A stretch of DNA of 64,000 nucleotides from Axinella damicornis. Its lineage: Eukaryota; Porifera; Demospongiae; Axinellida; Axinellidae. The translations under genes were made by a program, and so were the position numbers. Every line of letters begins with the position of its first letter. The stretch's first letter is position 1. Positions 36,807-47,535 of this stretch are shown here, in pieces. The stretch is from NCBI GenBank assembly GCA_963931865.1, contig OZ007518.1:1363549-1427548 (forward strand), written 5' to 3'. The notes under the pieces were generated by a model. It had not been told where the DNA came from. It saw only the letters and a list, made by a program, of their open reading frames with translations, and did no database searches.

Positions 36807-37171
36807 CTAGCACAATACTTAGTTCAAACATTTGGCCTAATTTGCGCCATTCCGATCAGCATGAATGGAAGATTTTGCTGTAGGTTGAATTGAAAAGGTG
36901 TTTCTATCAGTACTAGGAATATGTATCTGCATGATGCCTCGTGCACGCTTCATGCGTGCGTGTGACCTGAACACGTGCTTGCCGATATATCTAGCAAGAT
37001 TTAGAATTTGAGAGTTTGTACAGATTAAGAAGCCAATTATGCTCACTGTTGGGCTCCATGTGTCAAAGTACAGAGGAAACGATGGTCACCACAGACAGCC
37101 GGCTTGTACTTAGTTCTATTATCTATGGTACCACAGGAAGTGGCAGTGGCCATTCATACATGTTAGCATGA

Positions 37172-37181
37172 CCTTATTTGG
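37172..37181 (+). promoter_or_regulatory. CArG box (CCTTATTTGG), gene 2
   Basis: Perfect CC(A/T)6GG match, 92 bp before the UTR donor at 37274. Confidence 0.65.
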
Positions 37182-37489
37182 ATCCCCACTGACTGAAGTC
37201 ACAGCCGAAGCAACAAGCTACCAGTGAACACTTGTGTGAAGTTGACCAGTGACAGTGAAACCCTCAGTGTCAGGTGAGTTACTGAAATGAAAGTGCACAC
37301 ACAATTAGCAGTTTACAACCACTACTGCCAGTACTGATACTCGGATATGTGACATTACTTTAGTTGGTGTGTGCTGATACATATGTAGTATGCCATATGT
37401 TATTCTAGTATGCTTGAATTTGCCTTGCTTAATTAGGGTAGGTGTTGACAGTATGTTGTCCTGTCTCTGTGTGCAGGTGTCTACTAACA

Positions 37490-39676
37490 ATGGAACAGCA
37501 GCCGGGTCACTTTGGCTATCAGATCGTCGAGATCATCAAAACTTCCTCCCTCGGTGTGGGATCATATGGAGCCGTCTACAGAGCTCTGTGCGATGAGCTA
37601 CCATGTGCTGCTAAAATCCTTCACCCGACACTGTTTGAGACAAATGACCCAGGTGCAAGAAAGATAATCGAACGTTTCGAGCAAGAGTGCCAATTCCTGA
37701 GTGGTGTCAGACACCCCCACATCGTGCAGTACTTGGGTGTGAGTAGGGATTCCGAGTCTGGGCTACCAGTACTCCTCATGGAACTCATGGATTGTAGTCT
37801 GACCCGATTTCTTGACCGATCTAAAGAGCCACTTTGCTTCCACATCCAAGTGGACCTTTGCCACGACATTGTCCTGGCCCTTGCCTACCTCCACTCGAAT
37901 GGTATCGTACACCGCGACCTCTCCAGCAACAATGTGTTGTTGATTGGAAACAGAGCCAAGGTCACGGATTTTGGGATGTCAAAGTTTTCCAGCATGAACG
38001 CTCGCGTAACCCCCATGACCATGTGCCCAGGCACACTAGCCTATATGCCACCAGAAGCACTGAAAGAGCCTCCAGTATATTCCAAGAAGCTGGACTGCTT
38101 CTCGTTTGGTGTAGTGAGCGTTCAAATGATGACTCAACGGTTTCCTGTCCCTGGTGTGCGTTTCAAAACGATAGACATCACTGACTCAAGGATACCTAGT
38201 GGTACAGTCGATGTGCCTGTTCCTGAGACTGAACGTCGCCGATCCCACATTGATCTGGTTGACCCTGCCCACCCCCTGCTGCCAGCTGCTCTCAACTGTC
38301 TGAAGGACAGAGAGAGAGAAAGGCCGTCAGCTCAGGAGCTCTGCCATCACCTAGCTGCTCTGAAAGAAGTCCCCCAGTACGGTGAAAGTGTGCGGCAGGC
38401 ACAAACAGTCACAACTGATGGAGAAAGTGTGCAAATCATGGAACTGCGAGCAGAAGTCCGAGAAAGACAAAGAGAAATGGAGCAACTTCAGCAACAGCTC
38501 ACACAACAGATTGAAAACCTCCAGCAAGAGAAAGACCGCATAATTGAGACCAACGAGAGACAACTTCAAGAGAAAGATCGTACAATTCACACCAGGGAAA
38601 GACAACTGCAACAGCTGAACCAACAGCTACAAGAAAATGAGCAACACAAACATCTGGAAAGTGAGCAAAGTCTTGTGGCAAAGGACCATCAAATCAGGGA
38701 GCTGCAGCAGCAGACCAACGATCAGCCAACAGCCAAACTCCAGGTCACAGGTCAGACTGCAAGAGAAGGACCACTCAGTTTATCCTGGAAGAAGTGTGGG
38801 AGGGTACCATGTACAATGACAGGACCATCATCAGTGGTGGATGGCAACATGGCTTACTTTAACCCACTTGGTTCCAATGATGTGTATTCCTACAACTCTG
38901 AGGAACAGACATGGTCCTCCCTCCCACAGTGCCCTCGCTATTGTTTCAGCCTGGCAGTAGTCAATGGTCTCCTAACTGTCATTGGGGGCAAGGAAATGTA
39001 CGTGTTGGGTACAGATGCGACAAACCAACTCTTCAGTTTGACTGGAGAGAGGAAGTGGGTGGAGCACTTCCCACCCATGCCAACTGAGCGTCGTGCCACT
39101 GCAGCTGTGTGTGATGGGACATCTCTGATCGTGGCAGGAGGAAGAGGAAAGCACTACAATGACCTGGACACAGTAGAAGTGATGAACACCGAGACTCTAA
39201 AGTGGTCCACTGCCAGCAGCCTGCCTTTCCCACTCAGATATGCATCAGCAACGATCTGTCAAGACCGCATCTACTTGCTGGGGTATGACACGGACAAAGA
39301 ACGAAGATCAGTGCTTTCTTGTTCCATGGCTGACCTCCGACAGTCTCCAGGATTAGGGGCACGGTTAAAGAGTTTGACTCTGAAAACAGTCTGGCACCGA
39401 GTTGCTGATCTCCCAGTTAATTCATCCACCTGTGCCACCCTCTGTGGACAGCTGCTAGCAGTTGGTGGGCAATACAAAGACGACTATACAACTGCCATTC
39501 ATCAGTACAACGCAGCAACCAACTCCTGGGAGGTCATCAGCCACATGTCCGCCGCACGATCTGACTCTCTAGTAGCAGTCCTCCCTGGGAACAAACTGAT
39601 GGTCGCGGGAGGCTACAAAGAGGATGGCCACACCAGTTATATTGATATAGCGGAAATTGCCACCCTTCAAGAATAG
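37490..39676 (+). CDS. kinase-coiled coil-Kelch protein, array gene 2
   Basis: 728 residues. The start is ATG 37490 (MEQQPGHFGYQ), after the GTGCAG acceptor at 37476. The 5'UTR intron is 37274-37476. The kinase core is intact (LGVGSYGAV, CAAKIL, VHRDLSSNN, DFGMSK, MPPEAL). The coiled coil has two EKDRxI units. The Kelch part differs from its neighbours in loops: blade 2 carries a longer KEMYVLGTDATNQL, blade 3 RGKHYNDLD, blade 5 QYKDDYTT and the last blade YKEDGHTSYIDI. The linker before blade 5 is shortened (LRQSPGLGARLKS lacks the CRS of gene 1). MSAARSDS replaces MPTERYET at the start of the final blade, and it has the AGGY variant of VGGY. It is one of the most divergent Kelch halves in the array, while its kinase half remains nearly identical to the others. 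Confidence 0.93.
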   Translation: MEQQPGHFGYQIVEIIKTSSLGVGSYGAVYRALCDELPCAAKILHPTLFETNDPGARKIIERFEQECQFLSGVRHPHIVQYLGVSRDSESGLPVLLMELMDCSLTRFLDRSKEPLCFHIQVDLCHDIVLALAYLHSNGIVHRDLSSNNVLLIGNRAKVTDFGMSKFSSMNARVTPMTMCPGTLAYMPPEALKEPPVYSKKLDCFSFGVVSVQMMTQRFPVPGVRFKTIDITDSRIPSGTVDVPVPETERRRSHIDLVDPAHPLLPAALNCLKDRERERPSAQELCHHLAALKEVPQYGESVRQAQTVTTDGESVQIMELRAEVRERQREMEQLQQQLTQQIENLQQEKDRIIETNERQLQEKDRTIHTRERQLQQLNQQLQENEQHKHLESEQSLVAKDHQIRELQQQTNDQPTAKLQVTGQTAREGPLSLSWKKCGRVPCTMTGPSSVVDGNMAYFNPLGSNDVYSYNSEEQTWSSLPQCPRYCFSLAVVNGLLTVIGGKEMYVLGTDATNQLFSLTGERKWVEHFPPMPTERRATAAVCDGTSLIVAGGRGKHYNDLDTVEVMNTETLKWSTASSLPFPLRYASATICQDRIYLLGYDTDKERRSVLSCSMADLRQSPGLGARLKSLTLKTVWHRVADLPVNSSTCATLCGQLLAVGGQYKDDYTTAIHQYNAATNSWEVISHMSAARSDSLVAVLPGNKLMVAGGYKEDGHTSYIDIAEIATLQE

Positions 39677-39927
39677 AATGTACTTAGATGTTTTAGAATA
39701 GTAACGAATACTAATTGTGTGTACAACTGTTCAGTATAATTTATAACATAATGGGTGTGGTCAATGTTACTACTGCACATGCTCAGAAGCGGTAACTTAC
39801 GTATGCATGACAACCGTATTATTGCCATTGCCGCAACACAAGAGTTGTATGATCAGCTGCTCGCAATTGCCATAGTGCCACAGGTTGCACCACTCCACAG
39901 GTTAACTAGGTACAGGAGGTGGGGTGT

Positions 39928-40301
39928 TAGCCTCGTTCCCAGGCCCACATGCGAAACCCGGAAGTGGGTGGGCCTGGTGACACTTGGAAAAATTCCCGCA
40001 TGTGCACAGTCAGCATAACTGTGTAAGTGATTACATTCCTTACTTGGATGCATTCGATATCACGCGGAAGGTAGCTGTTGGTGATCGCTAAGTAGAAAGT
40101 CCTTGCCAAGGAGCGGCCAGAGGTGAGTCTTGAAGGCTAGAACAGCGGTTTTATCAAACGGCTACACTACACTTTTCACGGGGTAAAGAATGTAATTACT
40201 ACACATAATTGGCACTGGACGAACGTGATTCGCCTACCCGAAATCAAGACTGCTGAGCTCAGCACATACGGGAATTTTGCCAAGCGTCACCAACGAGGCT
40301 A
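39928..40301. mobile_element. 374-bp TAGCCTCG-type element with 9-bp TSD
   Basis: The ends are TAGCCTCGTT and AACGAGGCTA. GTGGGGTGT is duplicated exactly at 39919-39927 and 40302-40310. A second pair of inverted arms lies inside (GGTGACACTTGGAAAAATTC / GAATTTTGCCAAGCGTCACC). It may be a longer, less deleted relative of the short family members. No transposase frame is visible. Confidence 0.85.
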
Positions 40302-40727
40302 GTGGGGTGTATGGCTGTTTGACGGGAGGGGGGTTGCAGGCCAGGTTGGATGTTTCTATAGCTCTGGGGTCCTGCTAGTTCACTGTAACTATAAATGTAA
40401 AGGGAGGCACTATTCTTTTTCCTGTGGGTAACCCACCCCCCACCTCCCCCCCTCCCCCTCCCTCCTCCCCCCACCCCCCTTCCTCCTAGGAGATATGGTA
40501 CTAATAAGGAGATATGGTACTGTCATAATCTGATGGTCATGTGCATGCAACATTCTGCACTTGACTCGCTGAGGCTCACCCCACAATGTTGTGCATTCAT
40601 CTAGTCATGACAAAGGGAGGCCAAATGAACTATTTCATTTCATAGCATTAGTGTGAATGTGACATGTGCACATAGAGTAGTTATACTGACAAGTTGCCAA
40701 CAGGACTAGCAGTATCTACTGAATGAG

Positions 40728-40728
40728 C

Positions 40729-40757
<29 letters not shown>
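40728..40757. repeat. poly-C tract, 30 bases
   Basis: It follows TGCTGAATGA-like DNA and is positionally equivalent to poly-C runs at 35441-35473 and 51614-51639. Confidence 0.95.
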
Positions 40758-40760
<3 letters not shown>

Positions 40761-42004
40761 CTGCTCAAAGCACACACCCACAGCCACACTAGTCTTAGCC
40801 TTGTATGAAGGCCCTCCATCCCAGAGAAGGATGGCTGGGAGGACATCACCCGTGGTACAGTGTTATTGTGACGTCATAGCTACGGGACGCTTATTGTTGT
40901 CAGTGTGTGAGTTGGAGAACCAGGAAAATGCAAAAGATATATTAAGACAAGTAACATCCAGAACTAATAAAGGTCACTGTGGTACCGCAAACCCTCACAC
41001 CCTCACACAATTCCCATTCTTGTAAGCACCAGCAACACATCTCGTCAAAGTTACGCATGATGAGCCATCTGCCATGCAAAACCGGTGCAATACAGTGGAA
41101 CCTCTCTGAAGCCGACAACACTGGGACCAGCAGTACGTCCACTGAATGGAGGAGTCTACAAATCATGAGCAGAGTTAGTTAGTTATGTAGCTAGTCATCT
41201 AAGAAGAAGTGTAAATGGTGATAGCAATGCTGTTTGCAGCTCACTGGACCATTGAAACTTTTTAGCAAGAACATTGTAGCTATTTGGAGCACAGTGCCGT
41301 CCATAGTCGAGAGGTAAAATGAGCATACTTGGGTCTGGTAATGCAGTCTCGGAGTGGAGTGGTGCCTGCTGTTCAGGGGATTATAATGTACGGAGATCCA
41401 ATCTGGACATAGGTTCATGGCTATCAATTACGAGGGTTTCCATTAAGTCACACCTCACACATCAGGGGACATGGTAATGCTTGCACAACACGTGGGATAT
41501 AGCTACAGTAGACAGAGCACAGCAAGTACATCCTTTTATGGACTATAAGCGTCCCTTACTGTCGGGCTGATGCCCTTGTGCTTCAGGTCACAATAAACTC
41601 TGCATACCATGTCTTGACAGTCTTGTCTATTACTACATGTTACGATATTCACAATGTAAAATTGGACTCAAGCGGGAATATCACTATTCCTAACACTCCG
41701 TCCCTTACACCCCCACACCCACACACACCCCCTAGCTCCCTCAGCATCAGAGGCATAAGGAAAATTTAGCAAGGGGTAGAGTGATTGCTCTGTCTGTCAG
41801 TATGTTTGTACGTGTGTGGACACAAAACTGAGCAGTTTGAACGAATTAGGAACAATCACAGCCTTTTATTGCATGTCAGATAAGTTACAGTACCAAACAA
41901 ATCCATACATCGATTTCAATACTTATTTATGGTAGGTGCCCAATGATGTCAGTACGCTTGTTCGCACAGTCCGATTCACGCTTTGAGCAATTCTGGGGTT
42001 AGTG

Positions 42005-42109
42005 TAGCCTCGTTCCCAGGCCCCCGCCCAGCTTTTCGTCGCTTGCGGTACGTAACAGTGCATTCATTTGTGCAACCGAAAGAGGCACGCGGGCCTGGGA
42101 ACGAGGCTG
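42005..42109. mobile_element. TAGCCTCG-type element, shared by two array intervals
   Basis: The ends are TAGCCTCGTTCCCAGGCC and GGCCTGGGAACGAGGCTG. GGGTTAGTG is duplicated at 41996-42004 and 42110-42118. The same insertion with the same flanks is at 53120-53224, so it predates the interval duplication. Confidence 0.85.
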
Positions 42110-42143
42110 GGGTTAGTGATCCACTGCTTACCTCCTTTAGTGG

Positions 42144-42214
42144 TAGTCACGGTCCCAGACCCAAACCACCCCAGCACGGATCGCATATCTGGTTTGGGTC
42201 TGGGACTGAGACTA
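42144..42214. mobile_element. TAGTCTCG-type element, shared by two array intervals
   Basis: The left end is TAGTCACGGTCCCAGACCC and the right end is GGGTCTGGGACTGAGACTA. Its counterpart lies at about 53264-53339. The 9-bp flanks are only partly alike. Confidence 0.7.
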
Positions 42215-42313
42215 CTCTTGTGGTGGCAGTATGTACTAGAACATTAGAGGTTACGTCTGAGATAGTGGTCACCAATTATGGTTCCTATGGTCACTCATAC
42301 AGGTGTACCATTA

Positions 42314-42323
42314 CCTTATTTGG
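42314..42323 (+). promoter_or_regulatory. CArG box (CCTTATTTGG), gene 3
   Basis: Perfect CC(A/T)6GG match, 100 bp before the UTR donor at 42424. Confidence 0.65.
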
Positions 42324-42566
42324 AATTCAGAGAATCTCCCAAAGTGACTGAGGATATTCACAAATTTGAATTCTGCTGCTGAACGAAAGGGCAACTAGTT
42401 ACCAGAGAAGCCCTCAGTATCAGGTGAGGTACTGAATGTACACAGTGAAATAGCAGTTTGCAGCCACTTCTGTCAGTATATTGAAACTAGCATATGGGAT
42501 GTAAGGTAGAAGGAGTTGTCATGATCAGTATGTTGTCCTGTCTCTGTGTCCAGGTGTCCACTAACA

Positions 42567-44765
42567 ATGGCACAACTTCAGGGTCACTTTGGGTACCAGA
42601 TTGTCCGTATCATCAAAACCTCCTCCCTCGGTGTGGGATCATATGGAGCCGTCTACAGAGCTCTGTGCGACGAGCTACCATGTACCGCTAAAATCCTTCA
42701 CCCAACACTCTTTGAGACAAACGACCAAGGTGCAAGAAAGATAATTGAACGTTTTGAGCAAGAGTGCCAATTCCTGAGTGGTGTCAGACACCCCCACATC
42801 GTGCAGTACTTGGGGGTGAGTAGGGATTCTGAGTCTGGGCTACCAGTGCTACTGATGGAACTCATGGATACTAGTCTGACCCGATACCTGGAACGATCTG
42901 AAGAGCCACTCCCCTTCCACATCCAAGTGGACCTTTGTCACGACATTGTCCTGGCCCTCGCCTACCTCCACTCGAATGGTATCATACACCGCGACCTCTC
43001 CAGCAACAACGTGCTGTTGATTGGAAACAGAGCCAAGGTCACGGATTTTGGGATGTCAAAGTTATCCAGCATAAACCCTCGCATGACCCCCATGACCACG
43101 TGCCCGGGCACACTAGCCTACATGCCACCAGAAGCACTGAAGGAGCCTCCAGTTTATTCCACGAAGCTGGACTGCTTCTCGTTTGGTGTAGTGAGTGTTC
43201 AGATGCTGACTCGACAGTTTCCTGACCCTGATGTGCGTTTCAGAACAATAGACATCACTGACCCAAGGATACCCAGTGGTTCAGTTTATGCACCTATTCC
43301 TGAGATTGAACGTCGTCGATCCCACATTGATCTGGTCGACCCAGCCCACCCCCTGCTGCCAGTTGCTCTCAACTGTCTGAAGGACAGAGACAGAGAAAGG
43401 CCCTCAGCACCGGAGCTCTGCCAATCCCTAGATGTTCTGAAAAGGGCCCCCCAGTACGGTGAAAGTGTGCAGCAGGGACAAAGAGCCACAACTGATGAAA
43501 ATAGTCAAATCAGGGAACTGCGAGCAAGGCAAAGAGAAATGGAGCAACTTCAGCAACGGCACACACAAGAGATTGAAAACCTCCAGCTAGAGAAAGAGAG
43601 ACGACTTCAAGAGAAAGATCGCATAATTGAGAATAACGAGAGACAACTTCAAGAGAAAGATCGTACAATTCACGCCAGGGAAAGACAACTGCGACAGGTA
43701 AACGAACAGCTACACAAAAATGAGCAAGCACTTGTAGACTTCCAACACAAACATCTTGAAAGCGAGCAACGTCTTGTGGCAAAGGACCGGCAAATCAGGG
43801 AGCTGCAGCAGCAGATCAATGATCAGCCAACAGCCAAACTCCAGGTCAGAGGTCAGAGTGCAAGAGAGGGACCTCTCAGTTTATCCTGGAGGAAGTGTGA
43901 GAGGGCACCATGTACAATGAGAGGCCATTCATCCGTGGTGGATGGCAACATGGCTTACTTTAACCCACTTGATTCCAAGGATGTGTATTCCTATGACTCT
44001 GAGCAACAGACTTGGTCCTCCCTCCCACAGTGCCCTCACAGTCATTCCAGCCTGGCAGTAGTCAATGGTCTCCCAACTGCCATCGGAGGGATATGTACAG
44101 ATGTGACAAACCAACTCCTCAGTTTGACAGGAGAGAGGAAGTGGGTGGAGCACTTCCCACCCATGCCAACCAAGCGTTGTGTCACTGCAGCTGTGTGCGG
44201 TGGGACATCTCTGGTCGTGGCAGGAGGACTAGAAAAGAACTTCACTTACCTGGACACAGTAGAAGTGATGGACACCGAGACCCTACAGTGGTCCACTGCC
44301 AGCAGGCTGCCTTTCCCACTCAGCTACGCATCAGCAACGATCTGCCAAGACCGCATCTACTTGCTGGGGTATGACACGAGCAAAGAACCAAGATCAGTGC
44401 TTTTTTGTTCCATGGCTGACCTCCGACAGTCTTGTCGATCTCCAGGAGTAGGGGCATGGTTGAAGAGTTTGATCCTGAAAACAATCTGGAAACGAGTTGC
44501 TGATCTCCCAGTTAATTTCTCCACCTGCACCACACTCTGTGGACAGCTGCTAGCAATTGGTGGGGAGTACAAAGACGACTATACTACTGCCATTCACCAG
44601 TACAACGCAGCAACCAACTCCTGGGAGGTCATCAGTCACATGCCCACTGAACGACATGAGACTCTAGTAGCAGTCCTCCCTGGCAACAAACTGATGGTGG
44701 TGGGAGGCTACAGCTCCGGTTATACTCGGTCTGATGTAGTGGAGATTGCCACCCTTCAAGAATAG
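42567..44765 (+). CDS. kinase-coiled coil-Kelch protein, array gene 3
   Basis: 732 residues. The start is ATG 42567 (MAQLQGHFGYQ), after the GTCCAG acceptor at 42553. The 5'UTR intron is short (42424-42553, 130 bp). The kinase motifs are intact; the residue two before the catalytic lysine is Thr (CTAKIL) where the paralogues have Ala. The coiled coil starts with the shortened RELRARQREMEQL that only gene 6 shares, and includes an extra half unit (LEKERRLQ). It also has DFQHKHLESEQR, again as in gene 6. The Kelch loops are ICTDVTNQL in blade 2, LEKNFTYLD in blade 3, EYKDDYTT in blade 5 and YSSGYTRSDV in the last blade. Coding and downstream similarity both make it the sister of gene 6. Confidence 0.93.
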   Translation: MAQLQGHFGYQIVRIIKTSSLGVGSYGAVYRALCDELPCTAKILHPTLFETNDQGARKIIERFEQECQFLSGVRHPHIVQYLGVSRDSESGLPVLLMELMDTSLTRYLERSEEPLPFHIQVDLCHDIVLALAYLHSNGIIHRDLSSNNVLLIGNRAKVTDFGMSKLSSINPRMTPMTTCPGTLAYMPPEALKEPPVYSTKLDCFSFGVVSVQMLTRQFPDPDVRFRTIDITDPRIPSGSVYAPIPEIERRRSHIDLVDPAHPLLPVALNCLKDRDRERPSAPELCQSLDVLKRAPQYGESVQQGQRATTDENSQIRELRARQREMEQLQQRHTQEIENLQLEKERRLQEKDRIIENNERQLQEKDRTIHARERQLRQVNEQLHKNEQALVDFQHKHLESEQRLVAKDRQIRELQQQINDQPTAKLQVRGQSAREGPLSLSWRKCERAPCTMRGHSSVVDGNMAYFNPLDSKDVYSYDSEQQTWSSLPQCPHSHSSLAVVNGLPTAIGGICTDVTNQLLSLTGERKWVEHFPPMPTKRCVTAAVCGGTSLVVAGGLEKNFTYLDTVEVMDTETLQWSTASRLPFPLSYASATICQDRIYLLGYDTSKEPRSVLFCSMADLRQSCRSPGVGAWLKSLILKTIWKRVADLPVNFSTCTTLCGQLLAIGGEYKDDYTTAIHQYNAATNSWEVISHMPTERHETLVAVLPGNKLMVVGGYSSGYTRSDVVEIATLQE

Positions 44766-44917
44766 GACGTACTCAGATGTTTTAGAATAGTAACAAGATC
44801 TAATTGTGTGAACAACTGTTCAGTGACAACATGTCCTAGGCGGGGCATGCGTAGTTCAATGCTCCTACGCCGCCTTCGGCGGCTCATGCGCTCCTGCGTT
44901 CCATGATGTCATTGCAG

Positions 44918-45181
44918 TAGATGTACGTATGAGGTCACAGTGACACTGTATCACTGGTGAATTCCTCTCAGGCCCTCCTCAAAGCTGCATGTGAACAAAA
45001 CCTGGGACGGAAGGCCTGGGTACAGGGCTAGTGTGGCTGTGTGTTTGGAGGAAGGGGGTGGACTCATTCAGCAGATACTTCTAGTCCTGTTGTCAATATG
45101 TACACCATGTGTCACGCCCACACCCGTGCTATAAAAAAAAAACGAGTAGTTCATTTAACGTCCCTTTACATTTACAATTAA
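44918..45181. other. segment inverted relative to the paralogous interval
   Basis: Read in reverse complement it matches 60429-60706 downstream of gene 6 (GTAAATGTAAAGGGACGTTA, CCAGGCCTTCCGTCCCAGG). Direct repeats containing GCTCCT(A/T)CGCC and CCTTCGGCGGCTCATG flank it at 44851-44902 and 45430-45478. Confidence 0.8.
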
Positions 45182-45775
45182 TTCCCGTAGTCCTTCACAC
45201 CTCCAAAATTTCACCATAATTTTACGGCAAGAGGCCATTACGTATGCAGTTGTAAGGAATTGTGTGAAACTCAGCTAAGTAGGTGTGAAATACAATTTGG
45301 CCTTTGTGCAGCCATAGTTGTACTAGAGCTAGCTGAATTACGCGGTACCGTGAATTACGCGGTACCACAAAGGTCGTCCATATAAGGTTTAAACCAAAAG
45401 GTGTGAGGGACTACAACATGTCTTTACTAGTTCAACGCTCCTTCGCCACCTTCGGCGGCTCATGTGCTCCTGTGGAACACTAGTCATCCATGTGATTGTC
45501 AGCGTGTGAGTGAGAGAATGCCACACCAACACGACTAAGGTCACACAGAGCTACTAAAGCTTCCAGTGATGTCACAGTGGTCCTCTTGTCAATAACATCC
45601 AGGAGGTCACACAGAGCTACTAAAGTTTCCAGTGATGTCACAGTGGCACCATATCACATGGGAAACCCTCACAGGCTTTTCTTGTTCATAAGCACGAGGC
45701 GACACACTTCATCAAGGTATGCACCATAAACTGTCTGCTACACAAAAACTGGTCAACAATGATACACACTGAGTG

Positions 45776-45851
45776 TAGCTTCGTTCCCAGGCTCTCCCAC
45801 ACGCAAACAAAAAGCGACGAAAAGCTGGGCGATGGCCTGGGAACGAGGCTA
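45776..45851. mobile_element. TAGCCTCG-type element, shared with 60976-61051
   Basis: The ends are TAGCTTCGTTCCCAGGCT and GCCTGGGAACGAGGCTA. The flanks CACACTGAGTG and CACTCAGTGTG continue the palindrome instead of showing a direct duplication. Confidence 0.7.
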
Positions 45852-46720
45852 CACTCAGTGTGTCTTTCAAACTTTATGGCACACCTCCACCAGCCTGGGG
45901 ACATGGCACACCTCACCAGCCGGGGGACATGGCACACCTCACCAGCCTGGGGACATGGTACTGCTCGCACAATATGTGGGATACACAACGGACAGCACAT
46001 TTAGTTATGGACTATAAACCTCGGACTAATGGCCTCATTCCTCAGGTTGTTTATAATCAATAAAGTAGTTGTCCACAGAGGGATGACGCAGGTGGAATAC
46101 CATGATAATATTCACAATGTAAAAGTTGCCTCAAGAGGGAGTATCAAAACCTTGTCTGCCCTTAACACCCCGTCCCCTACACCCCCACACCCACACACTA
46201 GCCTGGGACTTGGTCAACAAACACACAAACATGCACACGTGCATGAACATGTGAACAGCCCTGCATGCATGGACACACACGTTTCATCTCTGACAGTGGG
46301 GAGCATGCAGGCTCTGCTGATAGTGAACAGGATCTAGCTCTACCTGGGGGAGGTGGAGGAGGGCCCTCCTCCTCCTCCCACAGGTAAGCCATGGGTGTAT
46401 GTGTGTTGATGTCACATTGGTATGCATGTGTGTATATTCATGCAGAGCTGTTCACACTGGTACATGCATACCAGTGTGAAGAGCCATGCATGTCAGTGAA
46501 AGTCTGATTGGTATTGTGAAGAGCTCTGCATGTCAGTGCAATTGTGATTGGTATTGGGAGAGAATGTTGCACTAGGTATGTGAACGAGATATGAAGCTGG
46601 AGATTGAGCCATTGTGGTGATGTTTTGGGTCAAATTCAACCTGGCATTACTGCCATGTTCCATTCGGTGCAGTGGTGCAAATTAGAGCACATGTTTGACT
46701 ATGCTACGTACATGATGTAT

Positions 46721-46990
46721 CTTGGGCTAGGAATGAGATATGAAGCTGGGATTTGCACCATTGCGATCAGCATGAAGAGAACTTTCAACTGATGTCCTTA
46801 GAATAAATTTTCATTTTGGTCACGTTTTTGCCAAAAATCGCACTCGACCAAAGGCTATAATCCATGGTTTTTTCATGATTTTGGGTCAAAATTCAACCTA
46901 CAGCAAAATGGACGTCATTGGAATGCTCCATTCATGCCAATCACAATGGTGTAAATCCCAGCTTCATATCTCATTCCTAGCCTGAGATAG
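46721..46990. repeat. foldback element (GAAGCTGGGATTTGCAC family)
   Basis: The left arm is GGAATGAGATATGAAGCTGG...GATCAGCATGAA and the right arm is ATCCCAGCTTCATATCTCAT then TCCTAG. Its counterpart is 61877-62145. Confidence 0.75.
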
Positions 46991-47043
46991 CCAGCATATT
47001 CAGCTCAAACATTTGGCATAATGGTAAGTACTATGCTAGTTAT

Positions 47044-47222
47044 CTTGTGCTAGGAATGAGATGAATTTTGGCCCAAAATCATGAAAACCCCTGGATTATA
47101 AATTTGGTCGAGTGCGATATTGTAACCAATATTAATTCTCAGGACATCAGTTGAATGTTCTTTTCATGCTGATCACAATGGTGCAAATCCCAGCCTCGTA
47201 TCTCATTCCTAGTCCAAGATAC
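47044..47222. repeat. foldback element, partly deleted, opposite orientation
   Basis: The left arm is cut to GCTAGGAATGAGATG. The right arm TTCATGCTGATCACAATGGT...CATTCCTAG is complete. The fuller copy is 62191-62442. Confidence 0.65.
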
Positions 47223-47535
47223 TCAGCATAGCACTTAGCTGGGTTTGCTCTGTATATCCATGCATTTGAATGAGATAATTATGAAGCTGGGTATTGTGAT
47301 GTACATGGACAGTGGGTGGACGTGTGGAGGAGTTGCACATTCCCAGCAAGTAAGTGAATGCGCTACTGATCGCAGCCTCGGGCCCCTGAGTGACTAAATA
47401 GTCGACATTAGGCAGTCTTGGCAACATATATCGGCCTTGGTACGTTGTTGTTTGATATTGCGAGTTGCTACATATGTAGTATTATCGATATTGCACGATG
47501 GGAGTGGACTGAGTGACAAGTAACACTGTCCAGAA

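Larger units (their letters stand above)
35264..37171. other. intergenic interval 1-2 (B-like type)
   Basis: It holds the shared downstream motif AGCAGTATCTGCTGAATGA, a poly-C tract (35441-35473) and the ACACCCACAGCCACACTAG block. Two foldback elements follow (36161-36400 and 36494-36806). No gene is seen; the open frames around 35652-35946 have no support. Confidence 0.6.
39677..42313. other. intergenic interval 2-3 (A type)
   Basis: It contains the miniature element at 39928-40301, a pyrimidine tract (40430-40490) and a poly-C run (40728-40757). A pogo-like terminus TACAGTGGAACCTCTCT lies at 41091, and two miniature elements lie at 42005-42214. From about 40.5 kb it is closely similar to 51.3-53.5 kb (interval 4-5). 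No gene is seen. Confidence 0.6.
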
